Of a DNA stretch of 64,000 nucleotides, positions 18,358 through 25,810 are shown in pieces. The notes below the pieces were generated by a model. It ran no database searches. It worked only from the letters and a program-made list of their open reading frames with translations, and was not told the origin of the DNA. Location: positions 1,054,001 through 1,118,000 of the forward strand of contig NZ_CP049910.1 of NCBI RefSeq assembly GCF_011305995.1, written 5' to 3'. The stretch comes from Diaphorobacter sp. HDW4A (GTDB taxonomy: Bacteria > Pseudomonadota > Gammaproteobacteria > Burkholderiales > Burkholderiaceae_C). Made by a program: the position numbers and the translations under genes. Each line of letters begins with the position of its first letter. Position 1 is the stretch's first letter.

Positions 18358-18372
18358 GTTCATCATGTGAAC
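18358..18372. promoter_or_regulatory. Putative IclR operator, site 7
   Basis: GTTCATC-A-TGTGAAC has a perfect right half and forms a phased pair with site 6. Confidence 0.6.
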
Positions 18373-18699
18373 GCGGTTCGGTTTGGCTGGTCAAGCCACT
18401 CAGATAGACCGCCGGTGAGACTTGCAAAAGGCCATGCCGCAGCATTTGCCGTAGTGAACGGTATCGATACATCCAGTAGCGTGACGCGCCAACGATCAGA
18501 AAATAGACCCTAGGCGCGCTGCCAACGGCAGTTTCCTGGTCGTCACAAAGTCGTGACTGCACACCAACAGGAAAAGATTGATCGCAAGTACATCCGTATT
18601 GGCATTTGCGGGACCCGTGTAGGCGCCTGCTCCAAGCTACCACCTGGGTCGTGGAGCCCTGAGGTCTATGAGTGGATAGAAGGCGATGGCACTTGTGAA
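18373..18699. other. Intergenic stretch without a recognisable gene
   Basis: A 140-codon open frame on the minus strand (to 18703) lacks any recognisable domain and has a biased composition, so I do not call it. The stretch lies between the operon control region and IS relics. Confidence 0.4.
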
Positions 18700-18880
18700 T
18701 CACCCTGTTTTGAACTGAATACGAAGGGACTTCCCTGGTCCATCACTAATGCCGAAGCCTCAGTATGGAAACACGGAAGTCCAATCGGAATCCGAAGGAG
18801 TACGCCATGACCGAGCTGACACTGGGAACCATTGCGCGATTGGGTGTTGATCTCTCCAAGCGCGTTTACTAGGTCTACGC
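18700..18880 (+). mobile_element. 5' relic of an IS110/IS1111-type element
   Basis: At 18807 an ATG with GAAGGAG upstream opens MTELTLGTIARLGVDLSKRVY, the start of an IS110-family transposase (GVDLSK contains the first catalytic Asp), and then meets a stop at 18870-18872. Similarity ends at 18881 where the IS5-family end begins, so the second element appears to have inserted into or joined this gene. The left limit is approximate. Confidence 0.6.
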
Positions 18881-19249
18881 GGCTTTGTTGCATGTCTCCA
18901 TCCAAGACCGAGCCTTCCCCAGCCCCAGACGTGTAGCTATGCCACGGCCACCATATGGGGTGTGCCCAGCTCGGTAAAGCGATTGAGGATGGATGCGCGA
19001 AGCTGTATTCTGGCGCTGACCAAGTCAGATTGGTCATTCTCAACAACGACTGCACCAAACCCAAGGCCTGGTGCAAGGGCACACTGAACAGGTATTTGAC
19101 GGTCAGGCAAAACTGGATGGCAGCATCTGAAAATGTCTTGTTGCTGTCAGGCTTTTCAGTTTGTGGTGTGGTAGCGCCGCTTACCCCGGCCCGATTCACT
19201 CATTCGGTGAGGCAACCGCAGATGAGGGCTCGAGTTGTGAAACAACGCC
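18881..19249 (-). mobile_element. Degraded IS5-family (IS903-like) element, larger deletion
   Basis: It begins with a clean terminal repeat GGCTTTGTTGCATGTCTCC and ends near CGAGTTGTGAAACAACGCC at 19249. Only about 370 bases remain. The transposase N-terminal block (NKTFSDAAIQFCLTVKYLF, HQALGLVQSLLRMT) is fused directly to a C-terminal fragment (RASILNRFTELGTP) on the minus strand, with the catalytic middle deleted. It is the inverted partner of the relic at 2590-3199, with a different deletion. Confidence 0.8.
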
Positions 19250-19280
19250 ATCTGCAAGTGCCATGACAACATTTCCTCAT

Positions 19281-19346
19281 TTGACGGTATCTCGGTGACG
19301 GGACAAAGAAGTACCGTCAGAAGTGCCGTAATTTTGACGGTATCTC
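19281..19346. promoter_or_regulatory. Cluster of TGACGGTA motifs: probable integrase arm sites
   Basis: TGACGGTA occurs at 19282-19289 and 19335-19342, with an inverted TACCGTCA at 19312-19319. The same plus-minus-plus arrangement occurs in front of the P4-type integrase gene at 46.9 kb. No integrase gene remains here. I infer fossil arm-type binding sites of a lost element. Confidence 0.5.
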
Positions 19347-19448
19347 TCTGGAGGTTGGCAGATTATTCTGGACAATAAAAAACCCGCACTGCAAGGATGC
19401 ATGCGGGTTTCGGGATGGCGTAGGACTTCTTTGAACGAATCTTTGGCC
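19308..19448. repeat. Right direct repeat: 3' flank of tRNA-Arg(UCU)
   Basis: This flank matches 2083-2224; from about 19365 to 19448 identity is very high, and to the left it is lower. Together the copies bound the catabolic block. Confidence 0.7.
19371..19410 (-). terminator. Rho-independent terminator after tRNA-Arg
   Basis: On the minus strand, AAACCCGCA pairs with TGCGGGTTT around a 12-base loop, followed by a run of T residues, starting about 34 bases after the tRNA CCA end. Confidence 0.75.
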
Positions 19449-19520
19449 TGCCCAGAGGGACTCGAACCCCCGACCTATTGCTTAGAAGGCAATTGCTCTA
19501 TCCGGTTGAGCTATGGGCAG
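19444..19520 (-). tRNA. tRNA-Arg (anticodon UCU)
   Basis: The minus strand folds into a full 77-nt cloverleaf. The acceptor stem is CTGCCCA/TGGGCAG and the D arm is GCTC...GAGC. The anticodon stem ATTGC/GCAAT encloses loop CTTCTAA with anticodon TCT. The T arm is GGGGG-TTCGAGT-CCCTC, followed by discriminator G and an encoded CCA. Its 3' end is a common integration target for tyrosine recombinases, and the adjacent duplicated flank suggests it was used here. Confidence 0.97.
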
Positions 19521-19544
19521 TCTGTGTCTCGCTTGGTTGGGGTT

Positions 19545-19563
19545 GTCCAGAGGGACTCCAACC
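19545..19563 (-). repeat. Short relic resembling a tRNA 3' end
   Basis: GTCCAGAGGGACTCCAACC matches the T arm and acceptor region of the adjacent tRNA-Arg with about three mismatches. No cloverleaf can be built around it. It may be left from another tRNA copy or att event. Confidence 0.4.
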
Positions 19564-19586
19564 GATGACAACCGTCAATCATACCT

Positions 19587-19624
19587 GCCCCGCAGCGCAG
19601 CGAATGGTTGCGGGGCGTGTTTTG
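19587..19624. terminator. GC-rich hairpin between the M14 gene and tRNA-Arg
   Basis: GCCCCGC pairs with GCGGGGC around a 16-base loop. A T-rich tract follows only on the plus strand, so as a terminator for the leftward M14 gene it would be imperfect. Confidence 0.45.
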
Positions 19625-19637
19625 TTGGAGCGGCGAA

Positions 19638-21515
19638 TCAATCCGTGTCTTCGAAAACCAGTGCAGGCACCGTCATGAGGCGGGCGACGCTGTCTAGATG
19701 GTCAATCAGGTTGTTGGCGAAGTAGCTGTTCTGCGAGTCAGGCTCGAGTGCTGCGATGGCGACGTTGGCCATGGTTTGGTTCAGGGGCACGTAGTAGCTG
19801 CCCTCGGGGATGTCGATCGCGCTACGGGTGGGGGTGACGCTCACGCGGGTGATGGGGCCACCGCCTGCAACCGTGCCGCGCACATCGGGGCGCTCGGCCG
19901 TGCTGCGGCTGTTTTCCACATAGGTGTCGGCCAGTACATTGCCGGATTCGGCCACGCGCATGACCTGCACGCCCAGCATCTGCAGGCGTTCGACGGCGGT
20001 GTTCGATTGCGCCGAGAGCCAGTAGCCGCAGGGGCGCGGGCGGGTCTTGAGCGTGCGCAGGTGCAACGAGGAGTTCCAGTCGACGTTGAGTGTCGTGTCG
20101 GCGCCGGTGTTGGGGTCGAGCATGGTGACGTCGCGTTTTTCTGGCGTCTGGGCGGCTTCGATGACGACGCTGCCACGGCAGGCCTGCGAGGAGATTTCGC
20201 GGGTGACGAAGGAGCGCACTTGCTGGAGTTCGCTGGCGCGTTCGGCGGTGGTGCGCAGGGCCGAGCCGATGGCGGTGACCTGGGCGTGCACGCGGCGCTG
20301 GATGTCGGTGCGCTCCATGCCAACGCCGCGCGTTTCTATGAGCAGGCTGACGGCATTTTTCAGGCCATTGACGTTGCGGCCGGTGTCGGGCTGTGCTCCG
20401 CCCATGGACAGGCTGCGGTCGGCTAAATCTGTGGAGGTGGTGTAGTACCAGTCGGAGGTGAGTTGCTGATCCTGCAGCGACTTGCGTATCGGGTCGAGGT
20501 ACCACTGCGTGGCGGCCTTGGTCACGAACTCAGGCATGTTGGCTGTGGCGGCGTGTTGCAGTAGCGCGTCGTACTTCTGAACGGCGTTGAATTTTTGCAG
20601 GTAGCGGCCAACGACGGTGTATTCATGCGCGTCGATCATGGCGATCGGGCGGTAGGCGTTGGAGAGCTTGGCGAGTGCCTGTGCTTCGGGCGTGTTGAGC
20701 AACAGGTGGTCGCGGTTCATGTCGATGCCATTGGATGTCACGCGTTTGTGTGCATCGGCACCGTCGGGGTTGGCGCGCGGAACGATTACCACGTTGATGC
20801 GCTGCAGCAGCGGTTCGAGCAGGCCTTGCGTCAGTTCGCGGGCGATGATGAGCAGGGCTTCCGATCCTGCGGGCTCGTCGCCGTGCTGTTGGCCTACGAG
20901 CATGATGGTTGGACGTTTCGAGTCGTCCAGCGCGTCGGGCGTGGTGCCTGCGGCCTGGGTGATGATCAGGGCCTGCAGCGGAACGCCGTTTTGCGACGAA
21001 CCGATGGTCTGGACCTGCGCGTGCGTGCGGCCCGAGCCGGTGGCCGCGAGCTGGTTCAGCCAGTCGGAGAGCTCGTTGTTGGTGGTGAAGGCGCGACGGC
21101 CTTGTTCGAGACCGGGGGTGGCATAGCGCACATCGGGCGCTGGAAAGCGTGCTGCGACGGCGGTGTTGTAGGGCAGGTTGCCAGTAGACTGCGGGTCGTC
21201 GACCGAGTTGGGCAACAACGGCGAGCTGGAGACCGCGCCGGTCTGAACTTGCTGCTGACTGGGCTGCGATTGTGGACCGCGTTGTGTTCCGAGCTGCGGC
21301 GGCACCTGTCGTTGCGGTGCCTGCGTCGGTGCTTGACGGGCAGAGGACGACGAAGTCACGGCGCCGGGATGGGCTGGCCATGGCGGCAGGGGGGTGCTGG
21401 AGCAGGCGGCCAGCAACGCGGCAGACATCAACACGCCAAGCCGCAGGGAGAGCGCAGTGTGCCGCTCAAGCGAGCCGGGCTGAGCAACTAGGGGCAATGT
21501 GGTGTTCTGTGTCAT
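19638..21515 (-). CDS. M14-family zinc carboxypeptidase, lipoprotein
   Basis: The 625-residue protein has a lipoprotein signal with lipobox LLAAC (Cys at about 38), then a Pro/Gln/Ser-rich linker to about 110. The M14 peptidase domain shows zinc ligands in GQQHGDEPAG (His211, Glu214) and IDAHEYT (His297), with PRANPDGADAHKR and IDMNRDHLLLN around the substrate-binding site. It probably trims peptides or peptidoglycan stems in the periplasm, attached to a membrane. The C-terminal 200 residues are not recognised. It is transcribed alone toward the tRNA gene. Confidence 0.87.
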   Translation of the reverse strand: MTQNTTLPLVAQPGSLERHTALSLRLGVLMSAALLAACSSTPLPPWPAHPGAVTSSSSARQAPTQAPQRQVPPQLGTQRGPQSQPSQQQVQTGAVSSSPLLPNSVDDPQSTGNLPYNTAVAARFPAPDVRYATPGLEQGRRAFTTNNELSDWLNQLAATGSGRTHAQVQTIGSSQNGVPLQALIITQAAGTTPDALDDSKRPTIMLVGQQHGDEPAGSEALLIIARELTQGLLEPLLQRINVVIVPRANPDGADAHKRVTSNGIDMNRDHLLLNTPEAQALAKLSNAYRPIAMIDAHEYTVVGRYLQKFNAVQKYDALLQHAATANMPEFVTKAATQWYLDPIRKSLQDQQLTSDWYYTTSTDLADRSLSMGGAQPDTGRNVNGLKNAVSLLIETRGVGMERTDIQRRVHAQVTAIGSALRTTAERASELQQVRSFVTREISSQACRGSVVIEAAQTPEKRDVTMLDPNTGADTTLNVDWNSSLHLRTLKTRPRPCGYWLSAQSNTAVERLQMLGVQVMRVAESGNVLADTYVENSRSTAERPDVRGTVAGGGPITRVSVTPTRSAIDIPEGSYYVPLNQTMANVAIAALEPDSQNSYFANNLIDHLDSVARLMTVPALVFEDTD

Positions 21516-21699
21516 GTTGATGGGTCGCTAGCGGACCAGAAAACTCGTTTGTTGGCGCCGATGTTACCCCGCGGCGATTTCGTCAGAACGGATTGCAGGG
21601 GCGGAGGCCGCGAAGTCGCGGCGAATTCTCACAGGATCGGTTCATTTGGCGCGGGGTGAGCGACAAATGTTGACTATCTGTCGTTTGCTCGTCGAATGG

Positions 21700-21725
21700 A
21701 AAAAGCCCGGCACATGGCCGGGCTT
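21700..21725 (-). terminator. Rho-independent terminator of rhlE
   Basis: AAGCCCGGC pairs with GCCGGGCTT around a 5-base loop; on the minus strand a T run follows, 33 bases beyond the rhlE stop codon. Confidence 0.85.
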
Positions 21726-21757
21726 GTGTGTCGACTGACTCAGTCGAGAGGGGGCGA

Positions 21758-23653
21758 TCAGCGACCGTTGCCACCGAAGCGGCCGCCGCGATTGCCGCCG
21801 CCACCGCCGAATCCGCCACGGTTGCCGCCGCCGAAGCCACCACCGCCGCCATTGCCACCACGGAAACCACCGCCACCACGGCGGCCGCCACCGCCCATGC
21901 TGTCGACGCTGGTGCGCATTGGGTCAGGCTGAGCGCCGGCTCCGCGCGAATTGTGGCGTGCGCCGCCACCGAGGTGACCCAGCTGGGTGCCAAGGTGGGC
22001 GTTTTCGCCGCGTGGCTGGCTGTCGTCGTGACGACGACCACCGCCGTTGCCACCGTTGTTGCCGCCGGCATTGCGGCCATTGCCTTCACCGTCCGGGCGG
22101 CGACGTGCGCCGCCATTGTTGTTCTGCAGCGATTGGCCTGGACCACGACGTGGCCCGCGGTGGTTGTCATCGCGTTGGCCCTGACCTTGGCCTTGGCGGT
22201 CATGGCTGCGTTCGCCGCGCTCACCACGATTTTGCGATGGGCGGCGATCAGCGCGCATGGGCTGTTGGGCTGGTGAACCGTCTTCGTTCACTCGCTCGCT
22301 CTGGCCTTCGGGGGCATTGGGGCGCTTTCCGCCACCGCCGCGCTTGCCGCGTGCGTCGCCCTGGGCGGGCTTGTTGGTGCGGATGCGCTCCATCATTTCC
22401 TGACGGGCGGCCTTGGCAGCTGCCTGCATCACGTCGCGTCCTGGAGGCTTGCCTGCTCCACCCCAGATGGTCTGGCGGCCCATGGCAATGGGTTCAGCCT
22501 TCTCTTCGGGCGCGGGGCCGAAGCCGTCGATCACGTGCACAGGGATTTCCTGCTTGGTGAAGCGCTCGATTTCCATCATGAAACCTTCTTCATCCATGCA
22601 GACCAGGCTCACGGCGTGGCCCTCGCGACCGGCGCGGCCTGTGCGGCCGATGCGGTGCACATAGTCTTCGGAGACGTTCGGGATTTCGTAGTTCACGACA
22701 TGCGGCAGATCATCGATGTCGATGCCGCGTGCAGCGATGTCGGTGGCCACCAGTGCGCGGATTTCGCCGCTCTTGAATTCGCTGAGCGCCTGCGTGCGGG
22801 CGCTCTGGCTCTTGTTGCCATGCAGTGCCATGGCCTTCACGCCATTCTTGGTGAGGTAGTCGGCGACGTTGTTGGCGCCGAACTTGGTGCGTGTGAACAC
22901 CAGCACCTGGCTCCAGTCGTTCTCGCGAATGATGTGCAGCAGCACTTCCTTCTTGCGACCACGACCGACGGGGTGGATCATCTGGGTGATGCGCTGCACC
23001 GTGGTGTTGCGCGGTGTGACCTGGATCGACATCGGATCGCGCAGCAGGCCATTGGCCAGTTCGCGGATGTCATCGCTGAAAGTGGCCGAGAACAGCAGGC
23101 TCTGCTTGTCGCTGGGCACCAGCTTGAGAACCTTCTTCACATCGTGGATGAAGCCCATGTCCAGCATGCGGTCGGCCTCGTCGAGAATCAGGATCTCGAC
23201 GTTGGACAGGTCCAGGAATCCTTGCTGCTCCAGATCAAGCAGACGGCCTGGCGTTGCCACCAGCACGTCGACACCCCGCTTGATACGGTCGATCTGTGGC
23301 TTCATGCCCACGCCGCCGAAGACGACGCAGGAATTGATGTTCAGATACTTGCCGTAGGCGCGTACAGATTCTTCAACCTGTGCAGCCAGTTCGCGGGTGG
23401 GGGTGAGAACGAGGGCACGAATGCCCTTTCCACCAAACTTGTTCGAAGGTGCGGTACCCTTGGCAAGGCGAGTGAGCATGGGCAGCGTGAAAGCGGCCGT
23501 CTTGCCAGTGCCGGTCTGCGCGCCTGCCAGCAGGTCCTTGCCGGAAAGCACTGCGGGGATTGCTTGCTCTTGAATGGGAGTAGGGTTCTGATAGCCCTGT
23601 TCGGTCACGGCCTGCAGAATGGCCGGGTCCAGCTCTAGTTCGTCAAATGTCAT
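21758..23653 (-). CDS. rhlE: DEAD-box ATP-dependent RNA helicase RhlE
   Basis: A 631-residue DEAD-box helicase with Q motif ([11 protein letters not shown]), [10 protein letters not shown] at 43-52, [19 protein letters not shown] at 158-161, [16 protein letters not shown] and HRIGRTGR. Residues from about 400 form a long basic tail, and the last 60 or so are Gly/Arg-rich repeats that bind RNA. RhlE-type enzymes remodel rRNA and mRNA structure, often in the cold. The Gly-rich DNA produces long spurious open frames on the opposite strand. It is divergent from ettA. Confidence 0.95.
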   Translation of the reverse strand: MTFDELELDPAILQAVTEQGYQNPTPIQEQAIPAVLSGKDLLAGAQTGTGKTAAFTLPMLTRLAKGTAPSNKFGGKGIRALVLTPTRELAAQVEESVRAYGKYLNINSCVVFGGVGMKPQIDRIKRGVDVLVATPGRLLDLEQQGFLDLSNVEILILDEADRMLDMGFIHDVKKVLKLVPSDKQSLLFSATFSDDIRELANGLLRDPMSIQVTPRNTTVQRITQMIHPVGRGRKKEVLLHIIRENDWSQVLVFTRTKFGANNVADYLTKNGVKAMALHGNKSQSARTQALSEFKSGEIRALVATDIAARGIDIDDLPHVVNYEIPNVSEDYVHRIGRTGRAGREGHAVSLVCMDEEGFMMEIERFTKQEIPVHVIDGFGPAPEEKAEPIAMGRQTIWGGAGKPPGRDVMQAAAKAARQEMMERIRTNKPAQGDARGKRGGGGKRPNAPEGQSERVNEDGSPAQQPMRADRRPSQNRGERGERSHDRQGQGQGQRDDNHRGPRRGPGQSLQNNNGGARRRPDGEGNGRNAGGNNGGNGGGRRHDDSQPRGENAHLGTQLGHLGGGARHNSRGAGAQPDPMRTSVDSMGGGGRRGGGGFRGGNGGGGGFGGGNRGGFGGGGGNRGGRFGGNGR

Positions 23654-23911
23654 TTATTTTCGATTGGCGCCCATCCGGGGCGCTGGGTATCAGCCTGTTC
23701 CAGAGGACTTACGGGTCATCTGGCCAGCTCACTAGGCGGATAAGGTTTTAAGAGTGGGAGCGTGGAAAAAAGCTTCCCTGTCCCCAGCTGTTGTGCTGTG
23801 GCCTTGAGGCAAACTGGTACCTTTGGCTACGGATATTGTCTCATGGACTGATAATCCGGGGTTACGCGCGAAATTATGGCGCTTTTTTCCTGACTTCTGA
23901 ACAACTAATTC

Positions 23912-25573
23912 ATGGCTCAATACGTTTTCTCGATGAATCATGTCACCAAGACTGTGCCGCCCAAGCGACAGATCTTGAAGGACATCTCCCTCAGCTTCTT
24001 TCCCGGAGCCAAGATTGGCGTGCTGGGCTTGAATGGTTCGGGCAAGTCTTCGCTCCTGAAGATCATGGCCGGCGTCGACAAGGAAATCGAAGGCGAGGCC
24101 ATTCCCATGGCTGGCCTGTCGATTGGCTATCTGCCCCAGGAGCCGAAACTCAACCCTGAGCACACCGTGCGTCAGGCGGTGGAAGAGGCCATGGCCGAGG
24201 TGAACAACGCCAAGGCGCGCCTGGAAGAGGTGTACGCCGCTTACGCCGAGGAAGATGCTGACTTCGACGCGCTGGCTGCCGAACAGGGCCAGCTCGAAGC
24301 CATCATCGCCGCAGCTGGCACCGATTCCGAGCACCAGCTCGAAATCGCCGCCGATGCGTTGCGCCTGCCGGCGTGGGACGCCATCGTTGGTCAGCTTTCC
24401 GGTGGCGAGAAGCGCCGCGTGGCGCTGTGCCAGTTGCTGCTGTCCAAGCCCGACATGTTGCTGCTCGATGAACCAACCAATCACTTGGATGCTGAATCCG
24501 TTGACTGGTTGGAGCAGTTCCTGCACCGTTTCACTGGCACCGTCGTGGCGATCACCCACGATCGCTACTTCCTGGACAACGCCGCCGAGTGGATTCTGGA
24601 ACTTGACCGTGGCCACGGCATTCCTTACAAGGGCAATTACTCCGACTGGCTGATCCAGAAGGGCAATCGTCTTGAGGCTGAACAGAAGGGCGAAGAAGCC
24701 CGCGCCAAGGCCTTGAAGAAGGAACTGGAATGGGTGCGCCAGAACGCCAAGGGGCGTCAGGCCAAATCCAAGGCGCGTATTGCCCGCTTCGAGGAGTTGA
24801 GCGACTACGAATACCAACAGCGCAACGAAACACAGGAAATCTTCATTCCTGTGGCGGAGCGTCTGGGCGCACAGGTCATTGAATTTCACGGCGTCTCCAA
24901 GTCTTTTGGCGACCGTATGCTGATCGACAACCTGACGATGACTGTTCCTGCGGGTGCGATCGTCGGCATCATCGGCCCGAACGGCGCCGGCAAGTCGACG
25001 TTGTTCAAGCTGATTGCTGGCAAAGAGCAGCCTGATACTGGCAATGTGGTGATCGGCAAGACCGTGAAAATGGCTTTCGTTGACCAGCACCGTGATGCGC
25101 TGGCCAATGAAAAGACCGTTTGGGAAGACATCTCGGGCGGCCTTGACATCATCAACGTCGGCAAATTCCAGATGGCATCGCGTGCCTACGCTGGCCGCTT
25201 CAACTTCAACGGCCAGGACCAGCAGAAGAAGGTCGGCAATCTCTCCGGTGGTGAGCGCGGCCGTCTGCACTTGGCCAAGACGCTGATTCAGGGCGGCAAC
25301 GTGCTGCTGCTGGATGAACCGTCGAACGACTTGGACGTGGAAACCCTGCGCGCGCTGGAAGATGCGCTGCTCGAATACGCGGGTACTGTGATGGTGATTT
25401 CCCACGATCGCTGGTTCCTTGACCGCATCGCCACGCACATCCTTGCCGCCGAAGGCGACTCGCAGTGGGTGTTCTTTGACGGCAACTATCAGGAATATGA
25501 AGCTGACAAGAAGAAGCGTTTGGGTGAAGAGGGCGCCAAGCCCAAGCGCATGCGCTACAAGGCACTGAAGTAA
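23912..25573 (+). CDS. ettA: ABC-F ATPase EttA (energy-dependent translational throttle)
   Basis: A 553-residue soluble tandem ATPase. First Walker A GLNGSGKSS is at about 39-47 with signature LSGGEKRR near 163; the second GPNGAGKST is near 355 with LSGGERGR near 444. Both have DEP(T/S)NxLD Walker B motifs, and no membrane segments are present. Near-identity to the E. coli EttA pattern, including the RMRYKALK C-terminus, makes the name secure. It acts at the ribosomal E site and couples the first steps of elongation to the ATP/ADP ratio. Confidence 0.95.
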   Translation: MAQYVFSMNHVTKTVPPKRQILKDISLSFFPGAKIGVLGLNGSGKSSLLKIMAGVDKEIEGEAIPMAGLSIGYLPQEPKLNPEHTVRQAVEEAMAEVNNAKARLEEVYAAYAEEDADFDALAAEQGQLEAIIAAAGTDSEHQLEIAADALRLPAWDAIVGQLSGGEKRRVALCQLLLSKPDMLLLDEPTNHLDAESVDWLEQFLHRFTGTVVAITHDRYFLDNAAEWILELDRGHGIPYKGNYSDWLIQKGNRLEAEQKGEEARAKALKKELEWVRQNAKGRQAKSKARIARFEELSDYEYQQRNETQEIFIPVAERLGAQVIEFHGVSKSFGDRMLIDNLTMTVPAGAIVGIIGPNGAGKSTLFKLIAGKEQPDTGNVVIGKTVKMAFVDQHRDALANEKTVWEDISGGLDIINVGKFQMASRAYAGRFNFNGQDQQKKVGNLSGGERGRLHLAKTLIQGGNVLLLDEPSNDLDVETLRALEDALLEYAGTVMVISHDRWFLDRIATHILAAEGDSQWVFFDGNYQEYEADKKKRLGEEGAKPKRMRYKALK

Positions 25574-25611
25574 TCAGCTCTGGCGCATGTGAATTCGCTT
25601 TGAGATATGTC

Positions 25612-25652
25612 AAACCGGGGCGATTGGGAATTCCTAGTCGCTCCGGTTTTTT
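25612..25652 (+). terminator. Rho-independent terminator of ettA
   Basis: AAACCGGGGCGA pairs with TCGCTCCGGTTT (one G-T) followed by a run of T, 39 bases after the ettA stop. Confidence 0.8.
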
Positions 25653-25810
25653 GTTGCAATTTGCAAACCGTACGCGAGCTGTTGATAGATAAAATTAACT
25701 GAAATGTTGCAGGGTAAACTTCAACTTTGAAGGGTTAAACCAACATTTTTGGGGTCTGCAAGTAGTAGCATTCACTTAAAACTACTTACACTTTTCCAGC
25801 CCCTCGCGTC

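Noticed and set aside
18281..18703. 140-codon open frame on the minus strand upstream of the operon
   Set aside because: It runs through two palindromic operator sites, has no domain and no clear ribosome site.
19545..19563. A second tRNA gene next to tRNA-Arg
   Set aside because: Only a T-arm/acceptor-like fragment is present; no cloverleaf can be formed.
21728..22276. Ala/Thr/Val-rich open frame opposite the rhlE tail
   Set aside because: Arises from the Gly/Arg repeat codons of RhlE read in reverse.
23732..25438. 568-codon open frame on the minus strand opposite ettA
   Set aside because: Shadow of the certain ettA gene; composition is not protein-like for this genome.
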